Shown one piece after another: positions 1-9,898 of a stretch of 64,000 bases of DNA. The notes below the pieces were generated by a model. That model searched no databases, was not told the origin of the DNA, and saw nothing but the letters and a program-made list of their open reading frames with translations. The number at the start of each line of letters is the position of its first letter. Position 1 is the first letter of the stretch. The translations under genes were made by a program, and so were the position numbers. Location of the stretch: positions 62,001 through 126,000 of the forward strand of contig NZ_SACM01000001.1 of the NCBI RefSeq assembly GCF_004004565.1, given 5' to 3'. The DNA comes from Inhella crocodyli. Its GTDB lineage: Bacteria; Pseudomonadota; Gammaproteobacteria; Burkholderiales; Burkholderiaceae_C.

Positions 1-383
1 TGCCAGGCGTCGAGTTGGCGTCGATCGCGTTTGGTTGGGCGTCCTTGGTCGCGAGCCGTCGCCGGCTCGGGCGCCAAGCGCCGCTGTTCGGCCGCCGCGG
101 CCGCAGTGAGCAGGCTTTGGGGGGTGTCCCGGTACAAGGTCTGTGCCACCGGGGCCGGACCGCGTTGGGCCGAGAGGCCCAGCACTTCGACTTCGCGCAC
201 CCAGCCGGGTTGGGCAATCTGAAGGCGATCCCCAACGCGGACGTCGCGCGAGGGTTTGACCGGTTGGTCGTGCATTCGCACGCGGTGCCGCTCGATCGCT
301 TCGACGGCGAGCGCCCGCGTCTTGAAGAACCGCGCGGCCCACAGCCATTTGTCCAGCCGCAGGGTTTGCAGCGGCTCGCTCAA
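1..383 (-). CDS. hslR: Hsp15-like S4-domain RNA-binding protein (3' end cut by window edge)
   Basis: Hsp15 is a heat-shock protein that binds stalled 50S subunits carrying peptidyl-tRNA through an S4 fold. I read the frame by hand because it begins with TTG: the start (383-381) overlaps the TGA of hemH. Near the N-terminus it reads LRLDKWLWAARFFKTRALA, the classic alpha-L S4 opening, and near the visible end it has GRPTKRDRRQLDAW, the basic tail typical of Hsp15. 127 codons are visible of the roughly 130 expected, so only the last few residues lie outside. The 4-bp TTGA overlap implies translational coupling to hemH. The family call is secure; the TTG start is inferred from the overlap. Confidence 0.85.
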   Translation of the reverse strand, partial: MSEPLQTLRLDKWLWAARFFKTRALAVEAIERHRVRMHDQPVKPSRDVRVGDRLQIAQPGWVREVEVLGLSAQRGPAPVAQTLYRDTPQSLLTAAAAAEQRRLAPEPATARDQGRPTKRDRRQLDAW

Positions 384-1465
384 GCGGGAGCGCCCAGTTC
401 GCGAGCCCGTTGGGCTCGCAGGGCAAGCGCCGGAGCGCTGGGGGTGTCCTGCGTCGGCCAGCCCTGGAGGTGCGACTCCGCGATGTCGGTCATCGCCCGC
501 ATGCCCTCGGGACTGTCGTTCAGGCATGGGATGTAGCGCAGCGTGCCGCCACCGGCCTCGCGGAAAGTCTCTTGCCCTTCCATGGCAATTTCTTCCAGGG
601 TCTCGAGGCAATCGGCGGCGAAACCCGGGCACATCACGTCGACGTCCTGGACGCCTTGCGAACCCAGGCGCTTCAACACCGACTCGGTCGAGGGCTCCAG
701 CCATTTCGCGCGCCCAAAGCGGCTCTGGAATGCGATGTGAACGTCTTGCGGCTTCAGCCCCAGGGCCTCGGTCAGCAGGCGCGCCGTCTTGTGGCATTCG
801 CAGAAATAGGGATCCCCCAGGTGCAGCGTGCGCTCTGGCATGCCGTGGAAGCTCAACACCAGGGCCTGCCCGCGACCATGGCGCTGCCAATGCGAGTGCG
901 CGCTGTGGACCAGGGCCTGGAGGTAGGACGGGTGGTCCGGGTAGTGGTTGACGACCCGCAACTCGGGCAGCCATCGCTGTCGCTGCAGCCAAGCGCTGAC
1001 CTCGTCCATGACGCTGGCCACCGTGGCGGCGCAGTACTGGGGGTACGCGTTGAATACCAGGATGCGCCGCGCGCCTTGCGACTTCAGCACGTCCAGTTGC
1101 GAGGCGATGCTGGGATTGCCGTAGCGCATGGCCCAGCGCACTTGGACCCGGTGCCCTCGCTCGCCCAGCCATCCCTGCAATTGCTTGGCTTGCCGTTCGG
1201 TATGGACTTTCAGGGGCGCGCCTTCCGGCATCCAAACGCTGGCGTACTTGGCCGCGCTTTTGGCGGGCCGGACTCGAAGGATGATGCCGTGAAGGATGGG
1301 CCACCACAGCCACCGCGGAATTTCGACCACGCGTCGGTCACTGAGGAACTGCGCCAAGTAGCGGCGCACGGCAGGCGCGGTGGGGGCGTCGGGGCTGCCG
1401 AGGTTGCACAGCAAGATGCCCACCGCAGGGCCTGTGTCTTGCCCGTGTTGGAAGGAGGCGCTCAT
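380..1465 (-). CDS. hemH: Ferrochelatase
   Basis: HemH inserts Fe2+ into protoporphyrin IX, the last step of haem synthesis, in the cytosol or at the inner membrane. The 361-residue product opens MSASFQHGQDTGPAVGILLC and then NLGSPDAPTAPAVRRYL, the conserved ferrochelatase N-terminus. It has the active-site histidine segment LVLSFHGMPERTLHLGDPY and the late motif DVMCPGFAADCLETLEEI. The frame is open further upstream, but that part has no family similarity and runs into the preceding gene, so I start at the ATG at 1465. It lies one base after the cyclase/FHA gene and overlaps hslR, so the three are probably one transcript. Length is normal for the proteobacterial enzyme. Confidence 0.96.
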   Translation of the reverse strand: MSASFQHGQDTGPAVGILLCNLGSPDAPTAPAVRRYLAQFLSDRRVVEIPRWLWWPILHGIILRVRPAKSAAKYASVWMPEGAPLKVHTERQAKQLQGWLGERGHRVQVRWAMRYGNPSIASQLDVLKSQGARRILVFNAYPQYCAATVASVMDEVSAWLQRQRWLPELRVVNHYPDHPSYLQALVHSAHSHWQRHGRGQALVLSFHGMPERTLHLGDPYFCECHKTARLLTEALGLKPQDVHIAFQSRFGRAKWLEPSTESVLKRLGSQGVQDVDVMCPGFAADCLETLEEIAMEGQETFREAGGGTLRYIPCLNDSPEGMRAMTDIAESHLQGWPTQDTPSAPALALRAQRARELGAPA

Positions 1466-1466
1466 C

Positions 1467-2414
1467 TCAGTCTTGGGCTTGGGTTTCGGCGAAGTGAAGC
1501 ACTTCGAAGCGCACCACGGGCGTGTCCAGTTGGGCGGGTGAACTGCCCAGCCCAATCACGCCGCTGCCATGCAATGGACAACTGGTCCGCCGCAGGGCCA
1601 GCACCTCGGTGTTGCCGGAAAAGCGAACGTAGCTGCCGTTGAAGCTCAGATCGGTCAGGTTGAAGCGACCACCGTCCCAGTCGATGCGGGCGTGCTGACG
1701 GCTGACCCGGCCATCGGTGATGCAAAACGCCGCTTGCACGCTGCGGCCCAGCACGATGGGGAGCAGGCGGGTGTCGAACATCCGGTCCAGGTCCAGCCAA
1801 GTCAGCCGAATGCCATCGGGCTCGGAGGGCGCGAACGAGGGGGCACCGAACTGGGTGGCCACGGCATCGCTGCCGGCTGGGCGCTCGAGCACGTACACCC
1901 GCACGGGTTCCACCCGTCCGCGCACGTTGATGCCATCCAGGTTGCGGAACCTTGCCTTGATCGCGTTGGGCAACGCGTCGCGGGCCTCGGCCGTGAACAG
2001 GGTTTCGTTGTCGCCGGCGTGGTCCAACAGGCGGGCCGCGACGTTGACCGCGTCGCCAAAGCAGTCCCCCGACATCTCAACGACTTCGCCCAGCGACACC
2101 GCCACCTGCAAGCGCAGGGCGCGCGGCCCGCTGACCTGTTCGGCGCGCACGCGTCCTTGCACCAACAGCAGGTCCAATTCGGCGTGCATGAGCACGGCCG
2201 CCTCGAAGGCCTGGGCCGGATCGCTGAAAACGGCCATCAAGCCATCCCCCAAGGTCTTGACCGTGCGTCCTTCCGCACGCTGCACTGCATGGCGCACGAG
2301 CGCCACCGTTTGCGTGACCACCGCGGTGGCTTCGGCATTGCCCAGGGTCTCGAACAGCGAAGTGCTGCCGCGAAGGTCGGCAAAAAGCACGGTTCTCTGG
2401 ACGATTTGGGGCAT
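1467..2414 (-). CDS. Class III adenylate/guanylate cyclase-FHA fusion protein
   Basis: A 315-residue cytosolic protein with two domains. Residues 5-170 form a class III nucleotide cyclase domain: VLFADLRGSTSLFETLG supplies one metal aspartate (D13) and KTLGDGLMAVF the second (D57), and FGDAVNVAARLLD is the usual later motif. The C-terminal third is an FHA phosphothreonine-binding domain with a GR turn, RVSRQHARI and DLSFNGSYV, so all hallmark residues are present. The start at 2414 was chosen because cyclase similarity begins immediately after it. The product is presumably cAMP or cGMP made in response to a phosphorylated partner; the substrate cannot be read with certainty. It follows the rpoD terminator and abuts hemH. 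Confidence 0.85.
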   Translation of the reverse strand: MPQIVQRTVLFADLRGSTSLFETLGNAEATAVVTQTVALVRHAVQRAEGRTVKTLGDGLMAVFSDPAQAFEAAVLMHAELDLLLVQGRVRAEQVSGPRALRLQVAVSLGEVVEMSGDCFGDAVNVAARLLDHAGDNETLFTAEARDALPNAIKARFRNLDGINVRGRVEPVRVYVLERPAGSDAVATQFGAPSFAPSEPDGIRLTWLDLDRMFDTRLLPIVLGRSVQAAFCITDGRVSRQHARIDWDGGRFNLTDLSFNGSYVRFSGNTEVLALRRTSCPLHGSGVIGLGSSPAQLDTPVVRFEVLHFAETQAQD

Positions 2415-2466
2415 GAAGTGCTGGACAAACGAGGCGGCGCGAGTGTACTTGCGCCCCCGTGGGGCC

Positions 2467-2494
2467 AAGAAAAAGCCGGGCACATGGCCCGGCT
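2467..2494 (-). terminator. Rho-independent terminator of rpoD
   Basis: Perfect 8-bp arms AGCCGGGC (2474-2481) and GCCCGGCT (2487-2494) flank a 5-nt loop. Read on the minus strand the hairpin is followed by TTTTCTT. It lies 30 bases past the rpoD stop. Confidence 0.85.
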
Positions 2495-2523
2495 CTCTCG
2501 GCTGGATTCCGCCTTGGGGCGGA

Positions 2524-4737
<2,214 letters not shown>

Positions 4738-4839
4738 GCAATTCCTTGGTGCTGAACTGCTCCATGAGCAGCGGCGAACCCGCTATTTTACCTTTTTCGC
4801 TCTGATTTTCAGGCCGAGGGCCTGGTCGGTGGGCGCGAT

Positions 4840-6603
4840 TCAGGGGTCGAGGACGGGGCGGCGCGGGGGGGCCTGGAAGAAGCCCGTGCGTCCCAAGTTG
4901 TCGATGAGCACGTCCAAGTCGGACACCGGGGACTCCAACTGCGCCTGGTGGTCCAGCGTCTCAAGGTCGATGCGCGGCAGTTTGGCCAGGGCCTCCATGG
5001 CCTGCGAGTCTTCGGCCAACAACGGTCGCAAGCTGGCCCAGGCCAGCGGACCATGGTCGACGATGGTTCGGTCCAGCCAGCCCAACAACTGGGCATGGGG
5101 CGTGTTGCGCTGTAGCAATCGGTCGTGTTGTTCGGCCGACAAGCGCTCCCACCAAGCGGCGTTCACCAACAAAAGGCGGAGCAATTGGTCCTCGGGCGAG
5201 GGGGCGACCAAAGGACCTCGAGGACGCGGCGCCTCGTTGAACTTCCGACGTCGTGGCGATTCCTCGTTGCCAGGGTTGACCGATCTGGTGGCACGGGGCG
5301 CGGGTGCGGGAGCGCCGCCCAGGACCTCGTGATCTTCGACGCGGGCCAGTCGGGCGAGTTCCCCCACGATCTGGCGCTGCAGGAGCCCGGCGGGCAGCAA
5401 TTCAAGCAAGGGCTTGGCCTGCGCCAAAAGCCGCGCGCGACCCTCCGGCGTGTCGAGCCGACACCCGTCGGACACCACCTCCAGCAAATGGGCTGAAAGC
5501 GGTTTGGCGGCTTCGACCACGCTTTCAAAGGCTGCGGCCCCATGCTCTCTGACATAGGAGTCGGGATCGTGCTCCGCCGGCAGGAACAAGAAGCGAGCGC
5601 TGCGGCGTTCGGTCAGGTGCGGAAGTGTGGACTGCAAGGCCCGTGCCGCCGCACGCCGTCCTGCCTTGTCCCCGTCAAAGCTAAAAACCACCTGCTCCGT
5701 GAACCGAAACAGCTTGCCCACTTGCTCGGCGGTGCAGGCAGTTCCCAACGTGGCAACGGCGTGGCCGACACCGTGCTGCGCCAGGGCCACCACGTCCATG
5801 TAGCCTTCCACCACCAGGGCCATGCCCCGCTGACGAATGGCCGTGCGCGCTTCGTACAGGCCGTACAACTCGGTGCCCTTGCTGAACACCGGCGTTTCAG
5901 GGGAATTCAGGTATTTCGGTTCTCCGCCATCGAGAACGCGACCACCGAATCCGATCACGTCCCCCCCCACGTTTCGGATGGGGAACATGATCCGGTCGCG
6001 GAAGCGGTCGTAGCGCTTGTCGCTTTGCCCTTCGCCTTGCCCCTGAACGATCAGTCCCGCGGTTTCCAAATCGGGGTCGTCGTACTCCGGGAAACAGCGC
6101 GCCAAGGACCGCCAGCCTTCTGGGGCGTATCCCAGCCCAAAGGTCGCCGCAATGCGCCCCGTCAGGCCTCGCCGTTTGAGGTAATCGATGGCCTTGGGCG
6201 ATTGCTTCAACTGGGCACGGTAATGCGAAGCAGCTTTGGCCAGCAGTTCGCTCAAACTTGATTTCTTGAGTTTGGCGGCTTCGGCTTGCTCCCGTTGCTC
6301 GGGCGTTCGCGGATCGCTGGGCACTTCAAGCCCGGCTCGACGGGCCAATTCCTGAACCGCATCGACAAAGCCCAGCCCCTGATGCTCCATCATGAATCGC
6401 AGGGCATCGCCATGCGCGCCGCAACCGAAGCAGTGGTAGGTCTGACGCGACGGTGTAACGAAAAACGAGGGTGATTTTTCCCCATGAAATGGGCACAGGC
6501 CCTTCAAGCTGGCGCCGGACTTTTTCAAGTCAACGTGGGCACCCACCACGTCAACGATGTCCACGCGTTGAAGCAGTTGGGGAATGAACTCGTTGGGGAT
6601 CAC
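4840..6603 (-). CDS. dnaG: DNA primase
   Basis: Makes RNA primers for replication and works with the DnaB helicase. The 587-residue protein has the N-terminal zinc ribbon (CPFH at 37-40, CFGC at 58-61), the primase core, and a TOPRIM domain with VVEGYMDVVALAQHG and FSFDGDKAGRRAA. A C-terminal helicase-binding domain follows a Pro/Arg-rich linker near residues 430-460. The ATG at 6603 gives the family start MIPNEFIPQLLQRVDIVDVV. It is followed 102 bases later by rpoD on the same strand with no hairpin between, so the two are probably co-transcribed. Upstream is the terminator of the H-NS-like gene. Confidence 0.97.
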   Translation of the reverse strand: MIPNEFIPQLLQRVDIVDVVGAHVDLKKSGASLKGLCPFHGEKSPSFFVTPSRQTYHCFGCGAHGDALRFMMEHQGLGFVDAVQELARRAGLEVPSDPRTPEQREQAEAAKLKKSSLSELLAKAASHYRAQLKQSPKAIDYLKRRGLTGRIAATFGLGYAPEGWRSLARCFPEYDDPDLETAGLIVQGQGEGQSDKRYDRFRDRIMFPIRNVGGDVIGFGGRVLDGGEPKYLNSPETPVFSKGTELYGLYEARTAIRQRGMALVVEGYMDVVALAQHGVGHAVATLGTACTAEQVGKLFRFTEQVVFSFDGDKAGRRAAARALQSTLPHLTERRSARFLFLPAEHDPDSYVREHGAAAFESVVEAAKPLSAHLLEVVSDGCRLDTPEGRARLLAQAKPLLELLPAGLLQRQIVGELARLARVEDHEVLGGAPAPAPRATRSVNPGNEESPRRRKFNEAPRPRGPLVAPSPEDQLLRLLLVNAAWWERLSAEQHDRLLQRNTPHAQLLGWLDRTIVDHGPLAWASLRPLLAEDSQAMEALAKLPRIDLETLDHQAQLESPVSDLDVLIDNLGRTGFFQAPPRRPVLDP

Positions 6604-6626
6604 CTGGGCAGTCTACGCGCCACCAA

Positions 6627-6652
6627 ACAAAACGCCCGGCCAAGGCCGGGCG
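6627..6652 (-). terminator. Rho-independent terminator of the H-NS-like gene
   Basis: Arms CGCCCGGC (6633-6640) and GCCGGGCG (6645-6652) are perfect 8-bp complements with a 4-nt loop. On the minus strand the stem is followed by TTTTGTTTGG. It lies about 20 bases after the stop of the upstream gene and just before dnaG. Confidence 0.85.
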
Positions 6653-6673
6653 CTGTGGTGGGAGAGGACCGCC

Positions 6674-6973
6674 TCAGACGGCGAAATCTTGGAGCTTGGC
6701 GCCGGAAGCCAAAGCGGCTTTCAGCCATTTGGGTTGCAATCCCCGACCACTCCAGGTTTCGCCGGTGGCCGCATTGCGGTACTTGGCGGGGACCTTGCCG
6801 GTCGGTTTGGCTGCGCCCTTGGTACGCCCGGTCAAGTCCGACACGCTGAGGCCGTATTCCGCCATCAAGGACCGGACCTTGGCCACCGCCGCCGAACGAT
6901 CTCGGTTCTTGGTTTCTTCAATTTGTTGGTCAAGCGCCGCGCGCTGTGCCATCAGCTCTTGCAAACTGGCCAT
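6674..6973 (-). CDS. H-NS family nucleoid-associated protein
   Basis: A 99-residue protein with the two-part layout of betaproteobacterial H-NS/BpH3-type proteins. Residues 1-45 are a helical oligomerisation segment (MASLQELMAQRAALDQQIEE). Residues 58-85 are the DNA-binding motif, with YRNAATGETWSGRGLQPKWL matching the conserved TWSGRGxxPxW core that inserts into AT-rich minor grooves. It probably silences AT-rich, horizontally acquired DNA. It is monocistronic, with its own terminator downstream and about 90 bases of leader between it and the iron-binding protein gene. Which of several possible H-NS paralogues it is cannot be decided here. Confidence 0.9.
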   Translation of the reverse strand: MASLQELMAQRAALDQQIEETKNRDRSAAVAKVRSLMAEYGLSVSDLTGRTKGAAKPTGKVPAKYRNAATGETWSGRGLQPKWLKAALASGAKLQDFAV

Positions 6974-7062
6974 GAGTCACCTCGATTTGTATGGGATGGT
7001 TGCGCCGCTAGGCAGCAGGCAACCAGATCATACTCATATCTTGGGCGCATTCCAAATGGCAG

Positions 7063-8112
7063 TTACTTGAAGCCGACTTGGTCCAACATTTGTTGCACCT
7101 TTGCGATATTGGCAGCGACCGCCGCCACAGGAATGGTTTCGCGCTTGAAGTTGCCCATGCTGTCCAGGGCAGGGTTGCGCAATTGAATTCCAGCGACGAC
7201 CGGCCATTCGTTATTCCCGTTGGCAAAGTAGGCCTGTGCTTGGGCGCTGGCCAAATACTCTAGGAACTTTTGCGCCGCTGCGGCGTTCTTGCTGTGTTTG
7301 GCCACAGCACCCCCGGCAATGTTCATGTGCGTGCCGAAACTCTGCTGGTTCGGCATCACCGCCCCGACCTTGTCGACCACGGCCTGGTCCTCGGGTTTGG
7401 TCGACAGTTGCAGTCGCGCCCAGTAATACGAGTTGGTGAGCGCGATTTGGCACTCTCCGCTGGCCACGGCACGAATTTGGTCGGTGTCGCCGCCCTTGGG
7501 CGGGCGCGCCATGTTGGCCACGACGCCTTGCAGCCAATTGCGCAAGCCGGCACTGCCCAAGTGCTCGTGCAGCGCGCCGAACAGGCTCAGGTTGTAGGGG
7601 TGCGACCCCGAGCGGGTGCAAACCTTGCCCTTGTTTTTGGGGTCGGCCAGGTCTTCGTAGCGGGCCACATCGCCGCGGTTCACGCCCATCTTGTTGAAGA
7701 CGATCATCCGGGCCCGGGTCGAAAAGCCCCACCAAGCCGTGCCTTCCGCGGTCGGGGTCGCCCGGTACTGCGCCGGAATGGCCGCCTCCAACACCTCGGA
7801 CTTGAAGGGCTTGAACAGGCCCTCCCGTTCGGCCTGGGCCAGCCGAGCGGCATCGACCAACAGGATCACGTCGGCTGGGCTGGCGCTGCCTTCGGTTTTC
7901 AATCGGGCCAGCAGGCCGGCGTCGTCGGTGTCGACCCGGTTGATCTTGATCCCGGTGGCCTTGGTGAAGTTGGCGTACAGCGCTTCGTCGGTTTGGTAGT
8001 GGCGCGCGGAGTACAGGTTCAGCACCTGTTCTTGGGCGACCGACGGGACTGCGGCCGACAGGGCGGCCAAGGTCAGGGCGGCAAAGCGGCCGAGGCGGGC
8101 GAAGGGGGACAT
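7063..8112 (-). CDS. Periplasmic Fe(III)-binding protein of an ABC transporter
   Basis: A 349-residue substrate-binding protein of the FbpA/FutA class. Residues 1-27 are a Sec signal peptide ending SVAQ. The mature protein begins EQVLNLYSARHYQTDEALYA, the family opening in which the YSARHYQTD segment helps bind iron. The later NSYYWARL (Y229, Y230) supplies the paired tyrosines that ligate Fe3+ in this family. The permease and ATPase genes are not adjacent, so this is an orphan binding protein in the window. A Fur-like palindrome lies just upstream of its start. Iron as ligand rests on the tyrosine pair; the exact transporter partner is unknown. Confidence 0.9.
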   Translation of the reverse strand: MSPFARLGRFAALTLAALSAAVPSVAQEQVLNLYSARHYQTDEALYANFTKATGIKINRVDTDDAGLLARLKTEGSASPADVILLVDAARLAQAEREGLFKPFKSEVLEAAIPAQYRATPTAEGTAWWGFSTRARMIVFNKMGVNRGDVARYEDLADPKNKGKVCTRSGSHPYNLSLFGALHEHLGSAGLRNWLQGVVANMARPPKGGDTDQIRAVASGECQIALTNSYYWARLQLSTKPEDQAVVDKVGAVMPNQQSFGTHMNIAGGAVAKHSKNAAAAQKFLEYLASAQAQAYFANGNNEWPVVAGIQLRNPALDSMGNFKRETIPVAAVAANIAKVQQMLDQVGFK

Positions 8113-8145
8113 GGGGGCTCCTGGTGCAGGGGCCCGCAGTCTAAT

Positions 8146-8170
8146 TCAAATGCGAATAATTCGCGTTTGA
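8146..8170. promoter_or_regulatory. Probable Fur box upstream of the iron-binding protein gene
   Basis: A 25-base near-perfect palindrome, with one mismatched pair and a central base, centred on TGCGAATAATTCGCG. That core has the 7-1-7 symmetry of Fur operators and resembles the GCGAAT-type Fur boxes of pseudomonads and Burkholderiales. It lies 34 bases upstream of the start of the Fe(III)-binding protein gene, where a repressor would block the promoter. Confidence 0.65.
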
Positions 8171-8182
8171 GTGCTTGGGGCC

Positions 8183-8455
8183 TCAAGCCGCGGGCGGCAC
8201 GAAGCCGGCCGGGGCTTCCGCACCGCCCCCGAAGAAGAACTGCTCCAACTGCCGGGTCAGGTACTGGCGGGCGCGCAGGTCCGCCAAGTTGAGGCGGTTT
8301 TCGTTGACCAGCATGGTCTGGTGCTTGATCCAGGCTTGCCAGGCTTCCTTGCTGACTTCGGCGTACACGCGCTGGCCCAGTGCCGAGGGCATGGGGGGGA
8401 AGTCGAGGCCTTCGGCTTCCTTTTTCAGGTAAACGCATTGGACGGTGCGGGCCAT
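8183..8455 (-). CDS. yggX: Probable Fe(2+)-trafficking / oxidative-damage protection protein
   Basis: A 90-residue YggX family protein. It opens [20 protein letters not shown] with the conserved early cysteine (C7), continues with PALGQRVY-like and [20 protein letters not shown] blocks, and ends with a QFFFGGG segment, all typical of the family. Members help protect Fe-S enzymes from oxidants and are linked to iron handling. The gene lies 50 bases after argA and 27 bases before the Fur-like palindrome, with the iron-binding protein gene next on the same strand. Length is normal for YggX (about 90). I see no terminator between it and argA, so it may be read from the argA promoter. Confidence 0.95.
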   Translation of the reverse strand: MARTVQCVYLKKEAEGLDFPPMPSALGQRVYAEVSKEAWQAWIKHQTMLVNENRLNLADLRARQYLTRQLEQFFFGGGAEAPAGFVPPAA

Positions 8456-8505
8456 GGATCTTCCTCGGGGCAATCTGGTTGGGGGCGGGACTGTAGCGGC
8501 GGGGT

Positions 8506-9849
8506 TCAAACCAGGGGCTTGACCAGGACTTGCGAGCGGCGGTCCCAGTTGTACTTGCGCTTGCGCTCTTCGGGGAGCCACTCGGGGTCGACCTGCTGGA
8601 AGCCGCGCTTGATGAACCAGTGCATGGTGCGCGTGGTCAGCACGAAGAGGCTTTTCAGGCCCATGGCCTTGGCGCGCTGCTCGATGCGCTTGAGCAAGCG
8701 CTCGCCGTCGCCTTGCCCTTGGCTCAGCGGGCTGACCGTGAGGGCCGCCATTTCGGCCGTGCCGGCTTCCACGTAGGGGTAGAGGGCGGCGCAGCCGAAG
8801 ATGACGCCGTCGTGTTCGACGATGGTGTAGTGATCGATGTCGCGCTCGATCTCGGTGCGGTCGCGCTTTACCAGGGCGCCCTCGCGCTCGAAGGGCTCGA
8901 TGAGTGCGATCAGGCTGGAGACGTCGTCGCTGGTCGCCTCGCGCAGGTTTTCCAGCTTCTCGTCCACGAGCATGGTGCCGATGCCGTCGTGGGTGTACAC
9001 CTCTTGCAGCAGCGCACCATCCACGCTGAAGGGCAGGATGTGGGAGCGGTCCACCCCCGCGCGGCAGGCGCGCACGCAGTGGCGCAGGTAGAAGCCGGGG
9101 TCGGTGGGCAGCGCGGGCTCGGGCCAGCGGGCCAGCAGGCGTTCGGCGTCGGCCAGGGCCAGTTCGGTGTCGATCGCGCTGGTGGGGTCGTCGGGCTGCT
9201 CGTGGATGCCCGGCGTTTCGGTCATGAAGATCAGCTTGTCGGCCTGCAGCGCGATGGCCGTGGCCGTGGCCACGTCTTCCATGGTCAAGTTGAAGGCCTC
9301 GCCCGTGGGCGAGAAGCCGAAGGGCGACAGCAACACCAGCGCGCCGGCGTTCAGGGCGTTTTGAATGCCCACTCCGTCCACCCGGCGCACGTAGCCGCTG
9401 TGCTCGTGGTCGATGCCGTCGATGATGCCCACGGGCTTGGCGGTCAGGAAGTTGCCGCTGACCACGCGCAGCGTGGCATTGGCCATGGGCGTGTTGGGCA
9501 GGCCCTGGCTGAAGGCGGCTTCGATTTCGAAGCGCAACTGGCCGGCGGCCTCTTGGGCGCAGTCCAGGGCCACGGCGTCGGTCACGCGCAGGCCGCGGTG
9601 GTACTTGGCGGGGTGGCCCTTGAGGCGCAACTGCTCGTCCACCTGGGGCCGGAAGCCGTGCACCAACACGATGCGGATGCCCATGGCGTGCATCAAGGCC
9701 AGGTCTTGGGCGAAGCTGCTGAGTTTGCCGGCGGCGATCATTTCGCCCGCCATGCCCACCACGAAGGTCTCGCCCCGGTAGGCGTGGATGTAGGGCGCCA
9801 CGGCACGGAACCAAGGCACGAAGGTGTGGGGAAAGACGAGGCCGCTCAT
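8506..9849 (-). CDS. argA: N-acetylglutamate synthase (amino-acid acetyltransferase)
   Basis: First step of arginine synthesis: acetyl-CoA + glutamate to N-acetylglutamate. The 447-residue protein opens [20 protein letters not shown], the family start, which fixes the ATG at 9849 although the frame stays open upstream. Residues 20-290 are an amino-acid-kinase-like domain that in this family binds the feedback inhibitor arginine ([15 protein letters not shown] near the start). Residues 300-447 are the GNAT catalytic domain, with [20 protein letters not shown] as the acetyl-CoA loop. It is divergent from hrpA with only 49 bases between start codons, so both promoters share that space or overlap coding DNA. 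Confidence 0.97.
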   Translation of the reverse strand: MSGLVFPHTFVPWFRAVAPYIHAYRGETFVVGMAGEMIAAGKLSSFAQDLALMHAMGIRIVLVHGFRPQVDEQLRLKGHPAKYHRGLRVTDAVALDCAQEAAGQLRFEIEAAFSQGLPNTPMANATLRVVSGNFLTAKPVGIIDGIDHEHSGYVRRVDGVGIQNALNAGALVLLSPFGFSPTGEAFNLTMEDVATATAIALQADKLIFMTETPGIHEQPDDPTSAIDTELALADAERLLARWPEPALPTDPGFYLRHCVRACRAGVDRSHILPFSVDGALLQEVYTHDGIGTMLVDEKLENLREATSDDVSSLIALIEPFEREGALVKRDRTEIERDIDHYTIVEHDGVIFGCAALYPYVEAGTAEMAALTVSPLSQGQGDGERLLKRIEQRAKAMGLKSLFVLTTRTMHWFIKRGFQQVDPEWLPEERKRKYNWDRRSQVLVKPLV

Positions 9850-9898
9850 GGGGCGGATTGTGCCGATTGGGATCAACGCGAGGACAATGCGCGCCGCC

